A stretch of 64,000 nucleotides of DNA from NCBI GenBank assembly GCA_016191115.1, contig JACPPG010000026.1:62001-126000 (forward strand), written 5' to 3'. Under the pieces are notes generated by a model that saw only the letters and a list, made by a program, of their open reading frames with translations, did not search any database and was not told the DNA's origin. Below are positions 1 to 9,056 of this stretch, piece after piece (position 1 is the first letter of the stretch; every line of letters starts with the position of its first letter). The position numbers and the translations under genes were made by a program. Origin of the DNA: Planctomycetia bacterium (lineage in GTDB: Bacteria; Planctomycetota; Planctomycetia; Pirellulales; JACPPG01).

Positions 1-865
1 GGACCACCATGGCCACGTCCTCGAAGGCCAATCCGCACGCCGCCAGCGTCTCTTCGATGAGTTGCACGAAGATGTTCGTGGCGAACTTGAAGACGTGCCT
101 TCCCGCCACGCGGAGGTAATGCTGCCGCGCGTCGACCGTGGCGTTCGACGACGGTCGCGCACTTCCACCGCCGACAATTTGCATCAGTTTCGCGTGTTCT
201 CCGTCGGCGTAAATCTTGGAATAGAGAACGCCCCTGCCGTCGCGCCGCGCGGTGAACACGGCCGCGCCGGCTCCGTCGCCGAACAAGACGCACGTATTGC
301 GGTCGGTGTAGTCGGTGAAGCGTGACAGCGTCTCCGATCCGATGACAAGCACGCGCTGGTGCATGCCCGAACCGATCATGCCGGCCGCCACGTTCGATGC
401 GTACAGAAAACCGGTACACGCCGCGTTGAGATCGAACGCCGCGGCCCGTTTGGCGCCCAAGGCGTCTTGCACGAGGCAGGCTGCCGCGGGAACAAGTTGG
501 TCGGGGGTGATCGTCGCCAGGATGATCAGGTCGAGTTCCGCGGGATCGATTTCCGCGTCGGCACAAGCGATCTTGCCGGCCTCGACGGCCATCGACGAAG
601 TGGTTTCGTGCGCCGCGGCGATTCGCCGTTCGCGAATCCCGGTCCGCTCCATGATCCACTGATCGTTCGTGTCCACCATCCGCTCGAGCTCGAAGTTGTC
701 GAGCACGCGTTCGGGCAGGTAGCTGCCGGTGCCCTCGATACTCGCCCGAAGCTGGAGGCTCACCTGATAGTCGCGAATGAGTTCGACCCGCGTTCGCGCG
801 ACGTGTGCGGCGCGCAATTGGGCTAGCGTCGGGCTGTCGCCGCTGCGGTCGAAGGCGGTCGCCAT
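1..865 (-). CDS. fabH: 3-oxoacyl-ACP synthase III (FabH), truncated at the left edge
   Basis: Condensing enzyme that starts fatty-acid synthesis by joining acetyl-CoA to malonyl-ACP in the cytosol. Reading the minus strand from the ATG at 865 gives 288 uninterrupted residues that run off the window. The thiolase-fold signature LNAACTGFLYAS places the nucleophile at about Cys150, and GSYLPERVLDNFELERMVDT and DRNTCVLFGDGAGAAVF are characteristic FabH stretches. The later His and Asn of the triad lie beyond the edge. A strong Shine-Dalgarno, AGGAGGAGG, sits about 8 nt before the ATG and fixes the start. The protein therefore has an extra N-terminal tail of about 35 residues before the usual FabH beginning, which is unusual. 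A KAS III paralogue acting in another pathway is possible. Confidence 0.93.
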   Translation of the reverse strand, partial: MATAFDRSGDSPTLAQLRAAHVARTRVELIRDYQVSLQLRASIEGTGSYLPERVLDNFELERMVDTNDQWIMERTGIRERRIAAAHETTSSMAVEAGKIACADAEIDPAELDLIILATITPDQLVPAAACLVQDALGAKRAAAFDLNAACTGFLYASNVAAGMIGSGMHQRVLVIGSETLSRFTDYTDRNTCVLFGDGAGAAVFTARRDGRGVLYSKIYADGEHAKLMQIVGGGSARPSSNATVDARQHYLRVAGRHVFKFATNIFVQLIEETLAACGLAFEDVAMVV

Positions 866-1372
866 GCGTCGCCCTCCTCCTGAGGGCTTGCCACAATCGA
901 GTACTCAAGCGCCGCCCGGCCGTCGACAATTTCCGTCAATCAGGCGCGGTGCTACCGCCAAATCGGCACCGGCCGATCAGAAGGTCGTTCCCGTGTGGAA
1001 TGCACGTGGGAGAACGCTAGATTGCGTGGCGGGGCGGAGGAGTCTAGCAGGGAAGGGGGAGTTGGGCCAGATGAATCGCAATCCTGCCTGACGAAGGGCA
1101 GAACCCAATACTCTTTTCGGTCGCGCGGATGGTGCCGGTAGAGGAGAAGTTGGTGCTCAGGTCGAGCTTTACGGCCGGGTGCGGACGGCGGCTCGTTGGA
1201 GGGGCCGCGACGGCCGCTGGGATTTTGGCCGTAATCTCCTTGAGAATTCCCCAGCCGGGCGATAGCTTAAAGCCCTGAAAACCTCGCGAAGGGACGGACG
1301 ATCGCGGGAATTCCGGCATGGACCAATGCTGGCCGGTCTTTGCTTCACGCCGATTCCGCACGACAACAGACG
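866..1372. other. Intergenic region between fabH and the large secreted oxidase
   Basis: This 507-nt divergent spacer should hold the promoters of both flanking genes. The end next to fabH carries its Shine-Dalgarno. I see no convincing -35/-10 pair, hairpin with a T-tract, or RNA gene. Short open frames here on either strand have no recognisable content. Confidence 0.5.
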
Positions 1373-4300
1373 ATGATTCGCACCAGAGAAGCGGGCAGAA
1401 GTTCCGTGCGCTCCCGTCGCGCCGCTCGTTGCACATCGCGCCGCAAGCGCATGCTACTGGGCGAAGTCTTGGAAGCCCGCTGGATGCTCGCGCAGACCAC
1501 CGGGCTGCCGCTCGATGATATCGATGCGGCGAATCCTTCCGCGCTTCTGTCGGCGAATGCCGGCGGCGGCGCCGATGCCGCCGGCCCCAGGATCACAAAT
1601 CTGCTAGTGGCCGGCACTGACTGGTCGAGCCTGTTTCGAGGGCAATTGGTGGCCGGCGGCTTGGGAACTACGGCTGGTTACGCCATCCCGGCCGGCGCTA
1701 ACCAACTGAAGTCCTTGCCCTGGAGCGGCCTCAATCAAATTGTCGTGCAGTTCAGCGAGGACGTGAACGTTCAGCAGGACGATCTTGCCGTCAACGGCGT
1801 GGCGGTGCCCCTCTATGGTTACAACGGCTTCAGCTACAACGGGGCAACGTTCACGGGCACCTGGACCCTGACGACGGCAATCGGCAACGACAACGTGACG
1901 CTCGCTCTGGACGGCCATTCGGCGACCGGCGTGCGCGACACCGGCGGCAACCTGCTCAACGGCGAATGGACCAACGGCGCAAGCAGTTTTCCTTCGGGCG
2001 ACGGCACGGCGGGCGGCGACTTCAATCTCTTATGGCACGCGCTCCCTGGTGATTTCAACCAGGATGGGGCGGTCAACGTCTCGGATATTCAGCAAGTCGC
2101 GACATCCTGGCTGCAAGGAAATCCCCTGCGGGATGGCAACGCCGACGGCATTGTCGACATCAGCGAGGTGCAGCTCGTCGCGGAAGCATGGCTCGCGGCA
2201 ACGGCTCCCGACACGCAACCCCCTTCGGCGCCCGCCAGCTTGACCGCCACGGCCGCGGGCACGACGCAAATCAACATGAGCTGGCCAGCCGCGACCGACA
2301 ATGTGGCGGTTACCGGATACCGCATCGAGCGACAAGGGCCTGGCGGCGGCGGCTTCGTGGAGATCGGCACCGCGGTCGGCACGACGTACAACGACACCGG
2401 TTTGATCCCGAATACCGCTTACAGCTATCGCGTCCGTGCCACCGACGCGACCGGCAACCTTGGGCAGTATTCGCCGGTGGCGGCCGCCACGACCTTGGCG
2501 CCAGTGGGGCTCGTGGCTGCCTACGCTTTCCGCGAGGGGAGTGGGACGACCGTTACCGATCTCTCCGGCTACGCCAATACCGGCGCATTGAGCGGGGCCA
2601 CGTGGTCGACAGGCGGCAAGTACGACAATGCCCTGTCGTTCAACGGATCGAATGCCCTGGTCACGGTAGCCGACAGCGCTTCGCTCGATTTGACGACGGG
2701 AATGACACTCGAGGCTTGGGTGAATCCCTCGGTCATCGACGCAGCATGGCGCGACGTGATTTATAAGAGAAGCGACGTCTACTACCTGGAAGGTTCTTCG
2801 CCTCAAGCTGAAGCGCCCGCCACGGGCGGCACGTTCAGCTCGGGCGTTGTTGCCGGAACCGCGGGCCTTCCGACAAACACCTGGTCGCACGTGGCGGCCA
2901 CTTATGACGGAACAACGATGCGGCTCTACGTCAACGGCGCGCAGGTGGCCAGTCGCGCCCAGACCGGGCCGATTCAGACGTCCTCCGGGGTATTATCGAT
3001 CGGCGGCGACAGCCTGAACGGCCAATACTTCGCCGGCCTGATCGACGAGGTCCGCATCTACAACCGGGCCCTGAGCCCCAGCGAAATTCAGGCCGACATG
3101 GCCACGCCGGTGGACCCCACGCCGGATACGACGTCCCCTTCGGTTTCGGTCACTGCGCCGGCGAACGGCGCCAACGCCAGCGGCAATGTCACGATCAATG
3201 CCACGGCCTCGGACAATGTCGGCGTAGTGGGCGTGCAGTTCTTGGTCGACGGTGTGCCAATGGGCGCGGAAGACATGACCGCTCCTTTTAGTCTTTCTTG
3301 GGACTCGTCGCAGGTGGCCAACGGGCAGCATACGCTATCGGCACGTGCCCGCGATGCGGCGGGAAATAGCAAGCTATCGACCGCCATCACGATCAATGTG
3401 AGCAATGTCAACAATCCCGCGTTGGTCGGCCACTGGTCCTCGGTGATGGATTGGCCGCTCGTGGCGATCAACATGGTGCTGTTGAACGACGGCAAGATTC
3501 TCATGTGGGATGGGGGAGCCGATTTCAGCCAAGGCGGGCAATCAGCGCAGATTTGGGACCCGGCCACCAATACGTTCACCGACGTCCCCGTTGCCAACCC
3601 TGACGGCAGTGAGAGGGACATATTCTGCGCGGGACAAACCGTTCTGGCCGACGGCAGGGTCCTGCTTGTAGGGGGCCACGCGCTCAACAACCCCGATTTG
3701 GTGGGGGCCGCCATGTCCAATATCTTCGACCCAGCGACAGGGCAGTGGACTCTGGCACCGGACATGGCGTACGGCCGCTGGTATCCCACTGCGACGGCGC
3801 TCCCCGATGGCCGCGCGATCACCATCGGCGGTTCGGACACCAGCTTCACCGACTACATCCCGACGCCGGAAATCTTCGACCCAGTCACAAACACCTGGAG
3901 CCAATTAACCGGCGCCGATCAAGCCATTCCCAACTACGCCTTTGTCTACGTCCTGCCGAACGGGAACGTGTTGGCAGCCGGCTCGGACGAGTCGCCCATG
4001 GCGACCTATTCCCTGAACCTCAGCACGCGCACCTGGAGTGTGGTCGACCCCACGGTTCTGAACGCCGGCAGCGGCGTGATGTACCTGCCGGGCAAGGTCA
4101 TGAAGACGGGCAGCTCGTACGTGCCGGGCGTTCAGATACCCTACGTGGGCGTTCCTTCCGCGGCGACGACGTACGTGCTGGACATGACCCAGCCTTCTCC
4201 CGCCTGGCAGCAGACCGCGTCCATGGCCAATCCGCGCACGCACCTCAACTTGACGGTGCTGCCGGACGGCAATGTCGTGGCGATCGGCGGATCGAGCGAT

Positions 4301-6421
4301 ATGAGCGGCGAGCGTGACCAGTACGCCGTGCTGCCGGCCGAGATGTGGTCTCCGACCACCAAAACGTGGACGACGATGGCCAGCATGCAGACGCCGCGAA
4401 TGTATCACTCGACCGCACTGCTACTGCCGGACGGTCGCGTCCTGTCGGCGGGAGGCGGACGCGACGGCGGAGCGACCGACTATTTGAACGCGGAGATCTA
4501 TTCTCCGCCTTATCTCTATAAAGGCGCACGGCCCACGGTCACGTCGGCGCCGGACATTGTCAGCTACGGCTCGAATTTCTTCGTTCAGACGCCGGACGCG
4601 ACGGACATCGCCTCGGTATCGCTCATCCGCAACGGCTCGGTCACGCACGCCGACGACATGGATCAGCGCTTCGTGCCGCTAGTGTTCACGCAGGGGTCCG
4701 GCGGCCTCAACGTGCAAGCGCCGGCCGACGCCAACCTGGCGCCGCCGGGCGAGTACATGCTGTTCATCGTCAACCATAACGGCGTGCCGTCGATCGCGCC
4801 GATGGTGCACCTGCCCGCCGTGTACGAGGACGTGCAGCCGCCGACGGCGACCACGGGCCTGGCCGCGACCGGCGCGGTCGGCACCGCCGCGCTCGGTTGG
4901 AACGCAGCCACCGACAACAATGGCGTCGCCCACTACAACGTGTACCGCTCGACGACGGCCGGATTCACCCCCAGCGTCGCCAACCTGGTGGCCCAGCCGA
5001 CCACCATCAACTACACCGACACCGGTCTGGCGGCAGGCACGTACTACTACCGCGTCGCCGCGGAAGACGCCGCCGGAAACGTCGGCCCCGCGTCTGGTCA
5101 GGCGAGCGCCACCGTGGCGGCCGACACCGTCGCGCCGTCGGTGAGTGTCACCAGTCCGTCCAACGGGGCGTCAATTTCCGGGACCGTCGCCGTCAACGCC
5201 ACGGCTTCCGACAACATCGGCATCGCGGGCGTGCAGTTCCTGCTCGACGGCAACGATGTCGGGACGGAAGACACTGTCGCACCGTACTCATTCAGTTGGA
5301 ACACGCTTACCACCTCCAGTGGGACCCACGTCCTCCGAGCCCGCGCGCGGGATACAGGCGGGAACACGACGCTGTCCGCCTCGATCAACGTGACCGTTTC
5401 CAACGCCGTTCCCAATGGTCTGGTCCTGGCCATGGGATTCGAGGAGGCCACGGGAACCACCACGAGCGACCTCTCCGGGCATGGCAACACCGGCACGCTC
5501 AGCGGCGCGACCTGGTCCACGAGCGGCAAGTACGGCAACGCGCTTGTGTTCAACGGCTCGAGCGCGCTAGTGACCGTCGCCGACAGCGCGTCGCTGGATT
5601 TGACGACGGGAATGACGCTCGAGGCGTGGGTCAATCCTTCGCTCGGCGGCGGATGGCGAGACGTAATCTACAAGGCCAGCGACGTCTATTACCTGGAAGG
5701 CTCGTCGTCGCCGTCAGGAGCGCCGGCCATGGGAGGCACGTTCAGCGCCAACTCGCTATTTGGCGCGGCGGCGCTGCCGGTCGATACGTGGTCGCACGTG
5801 GCCGCCACGTACAACGGAACGACCATGCGGCTGTACGTCAACGGGACGCAGGTCGCCAGTCGCGCCCAGACCGGGTCGATTCAGGTGTCGACCGGCGCCC
5901 TTTCGATCGGCGGCGACAGCCTGTATGCGCAGTTCTTTGCGGGCATGATCGACGAGGTCCGCATCTACAGCCGCGCACTAAGCGTGAGCGAAATTCAGAG
6001 CGATATGAACATGCCGATTGGCGGCGCGGGGGGCGGTTCTGGCGCCGCAATGGCTGTGGCCGGCGCGGACCCGCGGGCGGCGTTCGAGGTCTTGGCGTTC
6101 GACGACGCCGGCAACTTGGCCGCGGTCCAGGCCATCGGCAGCGTCGCTGGATCGGCCGCCGATCTCCTCGCCAGTCAATCGGCCGCGGTCAACCTTATGG
6201 CCGATGCGTTGCCAGGCTCGCGGCGGCGCACTTTCGACGCAAAGCCGTTCGCACGATTTCCGGCCGACGACGGCCGGACTGTGGCCAATGCCCTGGCGGA
6301 CCCAGCGGCGGCAGCGCCGCACACGCGGTCCGAGCGCGTTCTCGACGCGGTATGGGCCGAATTCGATTCGCTCGACGCGCATACGCCCGGCAAACATCGG
6401 CGCGGCCATCCATTGGCCTAA
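1373..6421 (+). CDS. Secreted modular copper-radical oxidase (galactose/glyoxal oxidase-like) with LEPR-XLL-type N-terminus, dockerin, FnIII, Ig and LamG modules
   Basis: Large extracellular protein of 1682 residues. Order: basic N-terminus with the LEPR-XLL-like motif EVLEARWMLAQ; a dockerin-like calcium-binding pair (about 226-279); FnIII (283-378); LamG (380-578); Ig-like (588-680); a kelch-type oxidase domain ending in a DUF1929-like module (683-1145); then FnIII (1155-1247), Ig-like (1255-1345), LamG (1350-1550) and a C-terminal tail. The oxidase core matches galactose oxidase at every cofactor position: Cys752 (IFCAGQ) and Tyr804 (GRWYPTA) for the thioether, Tyr1011/His1012 (RMYHSTALLLPDGR) and His1092 (THADDMDQRF). 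Substrate is unknown; alcohol or aldehyde oxidation with H2O2 release is the family chemistry. The flanking FnIII/Ig/LamG sets are near-duplicates. I chose the ATG at 1373; an in-frame TTG at 1340 adds 11 residues. No clear Shine-Dalgarno decides. Confidence 0.85.
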   Translation: MIRTREAGRSSVRSRRAARCTSRRKRMLLGEVLEARWMLAQTTGLPLDDIDAANPSALLSANAGGGADAAGPRITNLLVAGTDWSSLFRGQLVAGGLGTTAGYAIPAGANQLKSLPWSGLNQIVVQFSEDVNVQQDDLAVNGVAVPLYGYNGFSYNGATFTGTWTLTTAIGNDNVTLALDGHSATGVRDTGGNLLNGEWTNGASSFPSGDGTAGGDFNLLWHALPGDFNQDGAVNVSDIQQVATSWLQGNPLRDGNADGIVDISEVQLVAEAWLAATAPDTQPPSAPASLTATAAGTTQINMSWPAATDNVAVTGYRIERQGPGGGGFVEIGTAVGTTYNDTGLIPNTAYSYRVRATDATGNLGQYSPVAAATTLAPVGLVAAYAFREGSGTTVTDLSGYANTGALSGATWSTGGKYDNALSFNGSNALVTVADSASLDLTTGMTLEAWVNPSVIDAAWRDVIYKRSDVYYLEGSSPQAEAPATGGTFSSGVVAGTAGLPTNTWSHVAATYDGTTMRLYVNGAQVASRAQTGPIQTSSGVLSIGGDSLNGQYFAGLIDEVRIYNRALSPSEIQADMATPVDPTPDTTSPSVSVTAPANGANASGNVTINATASDNVGVVGVQFLVDGVPMGAEDMTAPFSLSWDSSQVANGQHTLSARARDAAGNSKLSTAITINVSNVNNPALVGHWSSVMDWPLVAINMVLLNDGKILMWDGGADFSQGGQSAQIWDPATNTFTDVPVANPDGSERDIFCAGQTVLADGRVLLVGGHALNNPDLVGAAMSNIFDPATGQWTLAPDMAYGRWYPTATALPDGRAITIGGSDTSFTDYIPTPEIFDPVTNTWSQLTGADQAIPNYAFVYVLPNGNVLAAGSDESPMATYSLNLSTRTWSVVDPTVLNAGSGVMYLPGKVMKTGSSYVPGVQIPYVGVPSAATTYVLDMTQPSPAWQQTASMANPRTHLNLTVLPDGNVVAIGGSSDMSGERDQYAVLPAEMWSPTTKTWTTMASMQTPRMYHSTALLLPDGRVLSAGGGRDGGATDYLNAEIYSPPYLYKGARPTVTSAPDIVSYGSNFFVQTPDATDIASVSLIRNGSVTHADDMDQRFVPLVFTQGSGGLNVQAPADANLAPPGEYMLFIVNHNGVPSIAPMVHLPAVYEDVQPPTATTGLAATGAVGTAALGWNAATDNNGVAHYNVYRSTTAGFTPSVANLVAQPTTINYTDTGLAAGTYYYRVAAEDAAGNVGPASGQASATVAADTVAPSVSVTSPSNGASISGTVAVNATASDNIGIAGVQFLLDGNDVGTEDTVAPYSFSWNTLTTSSGTHVLRARARDTGGNTTLSASINVTVSNAVPNGLVLAMGFEEATGTTTSDLSGHGNTGTLSGATWSTSGKYGNALVFNGSSALVTVADSASLDLTTGMTLEAWVNPSLGGGWRDVIYKASDVYYLEGSSSPSGAPAMGGTFSANSLFGAAALPVDTWSHVAATYNGTTMRLYVNGTQVASRAQTGSIQVSTGALSIGGDSLYAQFFAGMIDEVRIYSRALSVSEIQSDMNMPIGGAGGGSGAAMAVAGADPRAAFEVLAFDDAGNLAAVQAIGSVAGSAADLLASQSAAVNLMADALPGSRRRTFDAKPFARFPADDGRTVANALADPAAAAPHTRSERVLDAVWAEFDSLDAHTPGKHRRGHPLA

Positions 6422-6464
6422 CCGAAGCGGCCGCCAAGTAGTCGCGGCCCACGTCCCGCGCCGC

Positions 6465-7241
6465 TCAGCGCAAGCGCCGGCATCCAAGTGATAGCGCTAA
6501 GGCAACGCCCATAATCAAGAGGGTGAAGGTGGCCGGCTCCGGGACGCCCGCCCCGGCTCCGTTGCCGGCCGGCGGCCACGTCTGCAGCCAATGCGCGGCG
6601 ATCACCTGGATGTCGCTGATATCCACTAGCCCGTCGTGGTTCGCGTCTCCGGTCAGCCCGGTCATCAAGTAATTGGCGGCGACGACTTGGATGTCGCTGA
6701 TATCGACGAACCCGCTGTTGTTCGTGTCCGGATTGTCGGTAATGAAACCGATCTTCCCGGCGAAGTTGACCGGCTCATTGACCACAATCGAGTTGTCGCG
6801 ATTCAAAGCGTGGACTCCATCCGATGGCAACGCGGGAAACGTAAATGAGTCGACAAACGCGAAGTTGAGCGAGTCGCCTGCTCGATTGAAGAAGGGGACA
6901 AAAGATGAAGGAAACGTGTAGTCCGGCATCACGCCGGCGACTGTAGAAAAGCCGGCAGTGGCCACCAGAAAATGCTGACCGGCGACGGGTACCTGGGGAA
7001 GATCGCTGCCAAACGTCAGGGTGTTGGAGTTCAGGCCCGCGATCAGTTGGTGCCCCGTCAGGTGGCTTTCATCGTCGAACGTGAAGGGCAACACAAGATC
7101 GACGTACTGGATCGACCCGGTCTTGTTGGAATAAACCTGCTCGATGCGCCACAGGTGAAACGTGGCATCGGCGCGCCCCGCCCAGGCCATTGCCGCGATG
7201 CCGATAAACGCACAAAGGATGTTCCGCAGTCGCATGTTCAT
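6465..7241 (-). CDS. PEP-CTERM sorting-domain protein with dockerin-type repeats
   Basis: Exported 258-residue protein. It has a signal peptide (hydrophobic AFIGIAAMAWAGRADA), a beta-rich middle with no family I recognise, a dockerin-like pair around residues 170-225 (DISDIQVVAANYL and GLVDISDIQVIAAHWL), and a classic C-terminal anchor: VPEPATF, a hydrophobic helix, then CRRLR. PEP-CTERM proteins are cleaved by an exosortase and are tied to exopolysaccharide production; no exosortase gene lies in this window. The dockerin closely resembles that of the large oxidase convergent with it 43 nt away, so the two may be part of one surface programme. Its ATG overlaps by 4 nt (ATGA) the stop of the broken dehydrogenase fragment upstream, which implies a former operon. 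Confidence 0.88.
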   Translation of the reverse strand: MNMRLRNILCAFIGIAAMAWAGRADATFHLWRIEQVYSNKTGSIQYVDLVLPFTFDDESHLTGHQLIAGLNSNTLTFGSDLPQVPVAGQHFLVATAGFSTVAGVMPDYTFPSSFVPFFNRAGDSLNFAFVDSFTFPALPSDGVHALNRDNSIVVNEPVNFAGKIGFITDNPDTNNSGFVDISDIQVVAANYLMTGLTGDANHDGLVDISDIQVIAAHWLQTWPPAGNGAGAGVPEPATFTLLIMGVALALSLGCRRLR

Positions 7242-7583
7242 TTCCTCAAGACGGTGCTGGCCAGCACGTACAGCTCGCCCTGGGCGCCCTGTCCAAAACC
7301 TTTGACGAACAGGCCGAGCTTCCGGTCATTCAAGCCCAGAATCAGCTCTTGGATCAGACCTGTGCTCAGATCGGCATAGAACAACCGCCCGTCGGGCGAG
7401 GCGAAGCCGCGGGGAAAAATCGCCGAACACATACTTGCCGGTCAGTTGCGGGACTGCCGTGCCGTGATAGACGAAACCGCCGATGATGGCAACCCCTTCG
7501 TCACGATCGTACTGGGCCAATGGATCGATCAGGCCGGCGGGCGAGCCAGGACTGTTGGCCGTGACATTGCCGGTCGCCAGCAC
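7238..7583 (-). pseudogene. Remnant of a PQQ-type sorbosone/glucose dehydrogenase-like gene
   Basis: Two overlapping frames together resemble the C-terminal end of soluble sugar dehydrogenases. One (7583 down to about 7410) reads AQYDRDEGVAIIGGFVYHG and GKYVFGDFS; the other (about 7432 to 7238) continues PDGRLFYADLSTGLIQELI and LGLFVKGFGQGAQGELYVL. They join at a T5-C4 run near 7410-7420, so a one-base indel separates them. Upstream, an in-frame stop and no start or propeller blades show that the 5' part is missing before the tRNA gene. The stop overlaps the next gene as ATGA. A sequencing indel could explain the frameshift but not the missing N-terminal part. Confidence 0.65.
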
Positions 7584-7716
7584 GCAGTCACCGCGTCGTA
7601 CTTCAGCGCAGTGAACTACGGTTCAAGTCGAGGTTTGGATTCATCAGTCGGGGCCAACGCCCCCAATCATGACGGAAGGGGCGTCGCGCTGCCTGTTGGG
7701 CGGCCGTCGGCGGAAG

Positions 7717-7789
<73 letters not shown>

Positions 7790-8029
7790 AAAAGCGATTC
7801 TTGATGATACGCGGGGGCCATGTCGCTGGGAACTTGGGGCCTTGGTTGCCGCCCACCCCGACCGGCGTTGGCTGCTTGCAGGGCGATGGAATCGAGCCAG
7901 ATCGTGCGGGTGGTAAGGGCTATTCCGCGCGCAATGGTGGATTCGCCGTCTCGACAGTCGCCGCTAACGTATTACTATGACAGCAACTCGCGCGCTTAGT
8001 GAGTCTGACGGTTTCAGGGGACCGCCTGC

Positions 8030-8800
8030 ATGGGATCAAGCGACCCAGTGCCGCGCATCGAGCTGTCGCCGGGGACCGATCCGGCGCGCAGCCACCGCCT
8101 GGATGTGCCGTCGCACCTGCGGGAGGGGCTCACCCTGCTCCTGCAGGCCCATGACTACGCCCTCGATCTAGGGCAGGACCCATGGGACCTGGCTGTGGAG
8201 ATTCATGTTCTCCGTGCGGTGAAACTGACGAATAGCGATCTCCGCTGGTTGGCGTGCAAGGGCTACATCGAGTTGGCGGTGGAAATCGCCGATCGCGACG
8301 ATCCCACGCGCCGTTTCCACAACACGGGACCGCTCAGCATCAATGACTCGACGTGCGCGGTTCTCACGCCCGATGGCGCCGCGGTGGCGCGCGACGCTTG
8401 TTCGGCGGAATCGGTGCTGGCCCTGGCCCGCCCCGTTGAGCCAGTGCATCTGGGGCCTGCCGCGCCCGACGCGCGGGCCGTCCCCAAGTGGGATCACCAA
8501 CGGCGACAGTTGCGCGTCGGCGGCCGCATCGTCAAGGAATTCAAACTCCCTTCGCCGAACCAGGAGACCGTGCTCGTGGCCTTCGAGGAAGAAGGATGGC
8601 CGGCGCGGATCGACGACCCACTCTCGCCCGTCTCGCCCCTCGATCCGCGCCGGCGCCTTCACGACACCATCAAGGCGCTGAACCGAAATCAAAAAGCCCC
8701 GCTGATCCGTTTCATGGGAGACGGCAGCGGCGAGGGCATCCGGTGGGAGGTGAGCCAGGCCTCGGGCGACGGCACAAGCGGACCAGCGGCGTTGGGATAA
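8030..8800 (+). CDS. Conserved protein of unknown function, possible winged-helix C-terminus
   Basis: A 256-residue soluble protein with no signal peptide or membrane segment. The N-terminal half is alpha-rich (REGLTLLLQAHDYALDLGQ, then LTNSDLRWLACKGYIELAVE), which could be a helix-turn-helix-like fold. The C-terminal third (RQLRVGGRIVKEFKLPSPNQ, EEEGWPARIDDPL, RRLHDTIKALNRNQ, IRFMGDGSGEGIRWE) looks like a compact domain in which a helical pair is followed by a beta wing. I recall the 'RLHDTIKALNRNQ ... IRF.GDG.GEGI.WE' pattern from planctomycete proteins of unknown role, but no function is established. It stands alone, 229 nt before the papain-fold gene. Confidence 0.75.
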   Translation: MGSSDPVPRIELSPGTDPARSHRLDVPSHLREGLTLLLQAHDYALDLGQDPWDLAVEIHVLRAVKLTNSDLRWLACKGYIELAVEIADRDDPTRRFHNTGPLSINDSTCAVLTPDGAAVARDACSAESVLALARPVEPVHLGPAAPDARAVPKWDHQRRQLRVGGRIVKEFKLPSPNQETVLVAFEEEGWPARIDDPLSPVSPLDPRRRLHDTIKALNRNQKAPLIRFMGDGSGEGIRWEVSQASGDGTSGPAALG

Positions 8801-9056
8801 CGCGGCTTGTGCTTGGCGCGATCGTTGTACTAACAACGACACGTCGAAAGCGAAGTCTCGGCTGCTTCCCCAGACCTTCCCCCTAGCTCACCTTGGCCGC
8901 GCGCGCTCCCCGACTATTCTGAGCGCTTGGGGCCGAGTCGATTGACGGCCCGCGACGGTGCCTCGCGGGGAGTGATCCCGTGCCGCAACAAGCTTTCGCG
9001 GCGGGCTTCCGTTTTTGGACGCATCGATCGTCACGGAGCACTCTCAGGATCGACGC

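Noticed and set aside
4897-6441. A 514-codon plus-strand frame overlapping the oxidase gene
   Set aside because: It is Arg-rich and out of frame with the well-supported FnIII/Ig/LamG modules.
6422-6464. Possible terminator between the convergent oxidase and PEP-CTERM genes
   Set aside because: There is a GCGGCCGC palindrome but no adequate stem-loop with a T-run in either direction.
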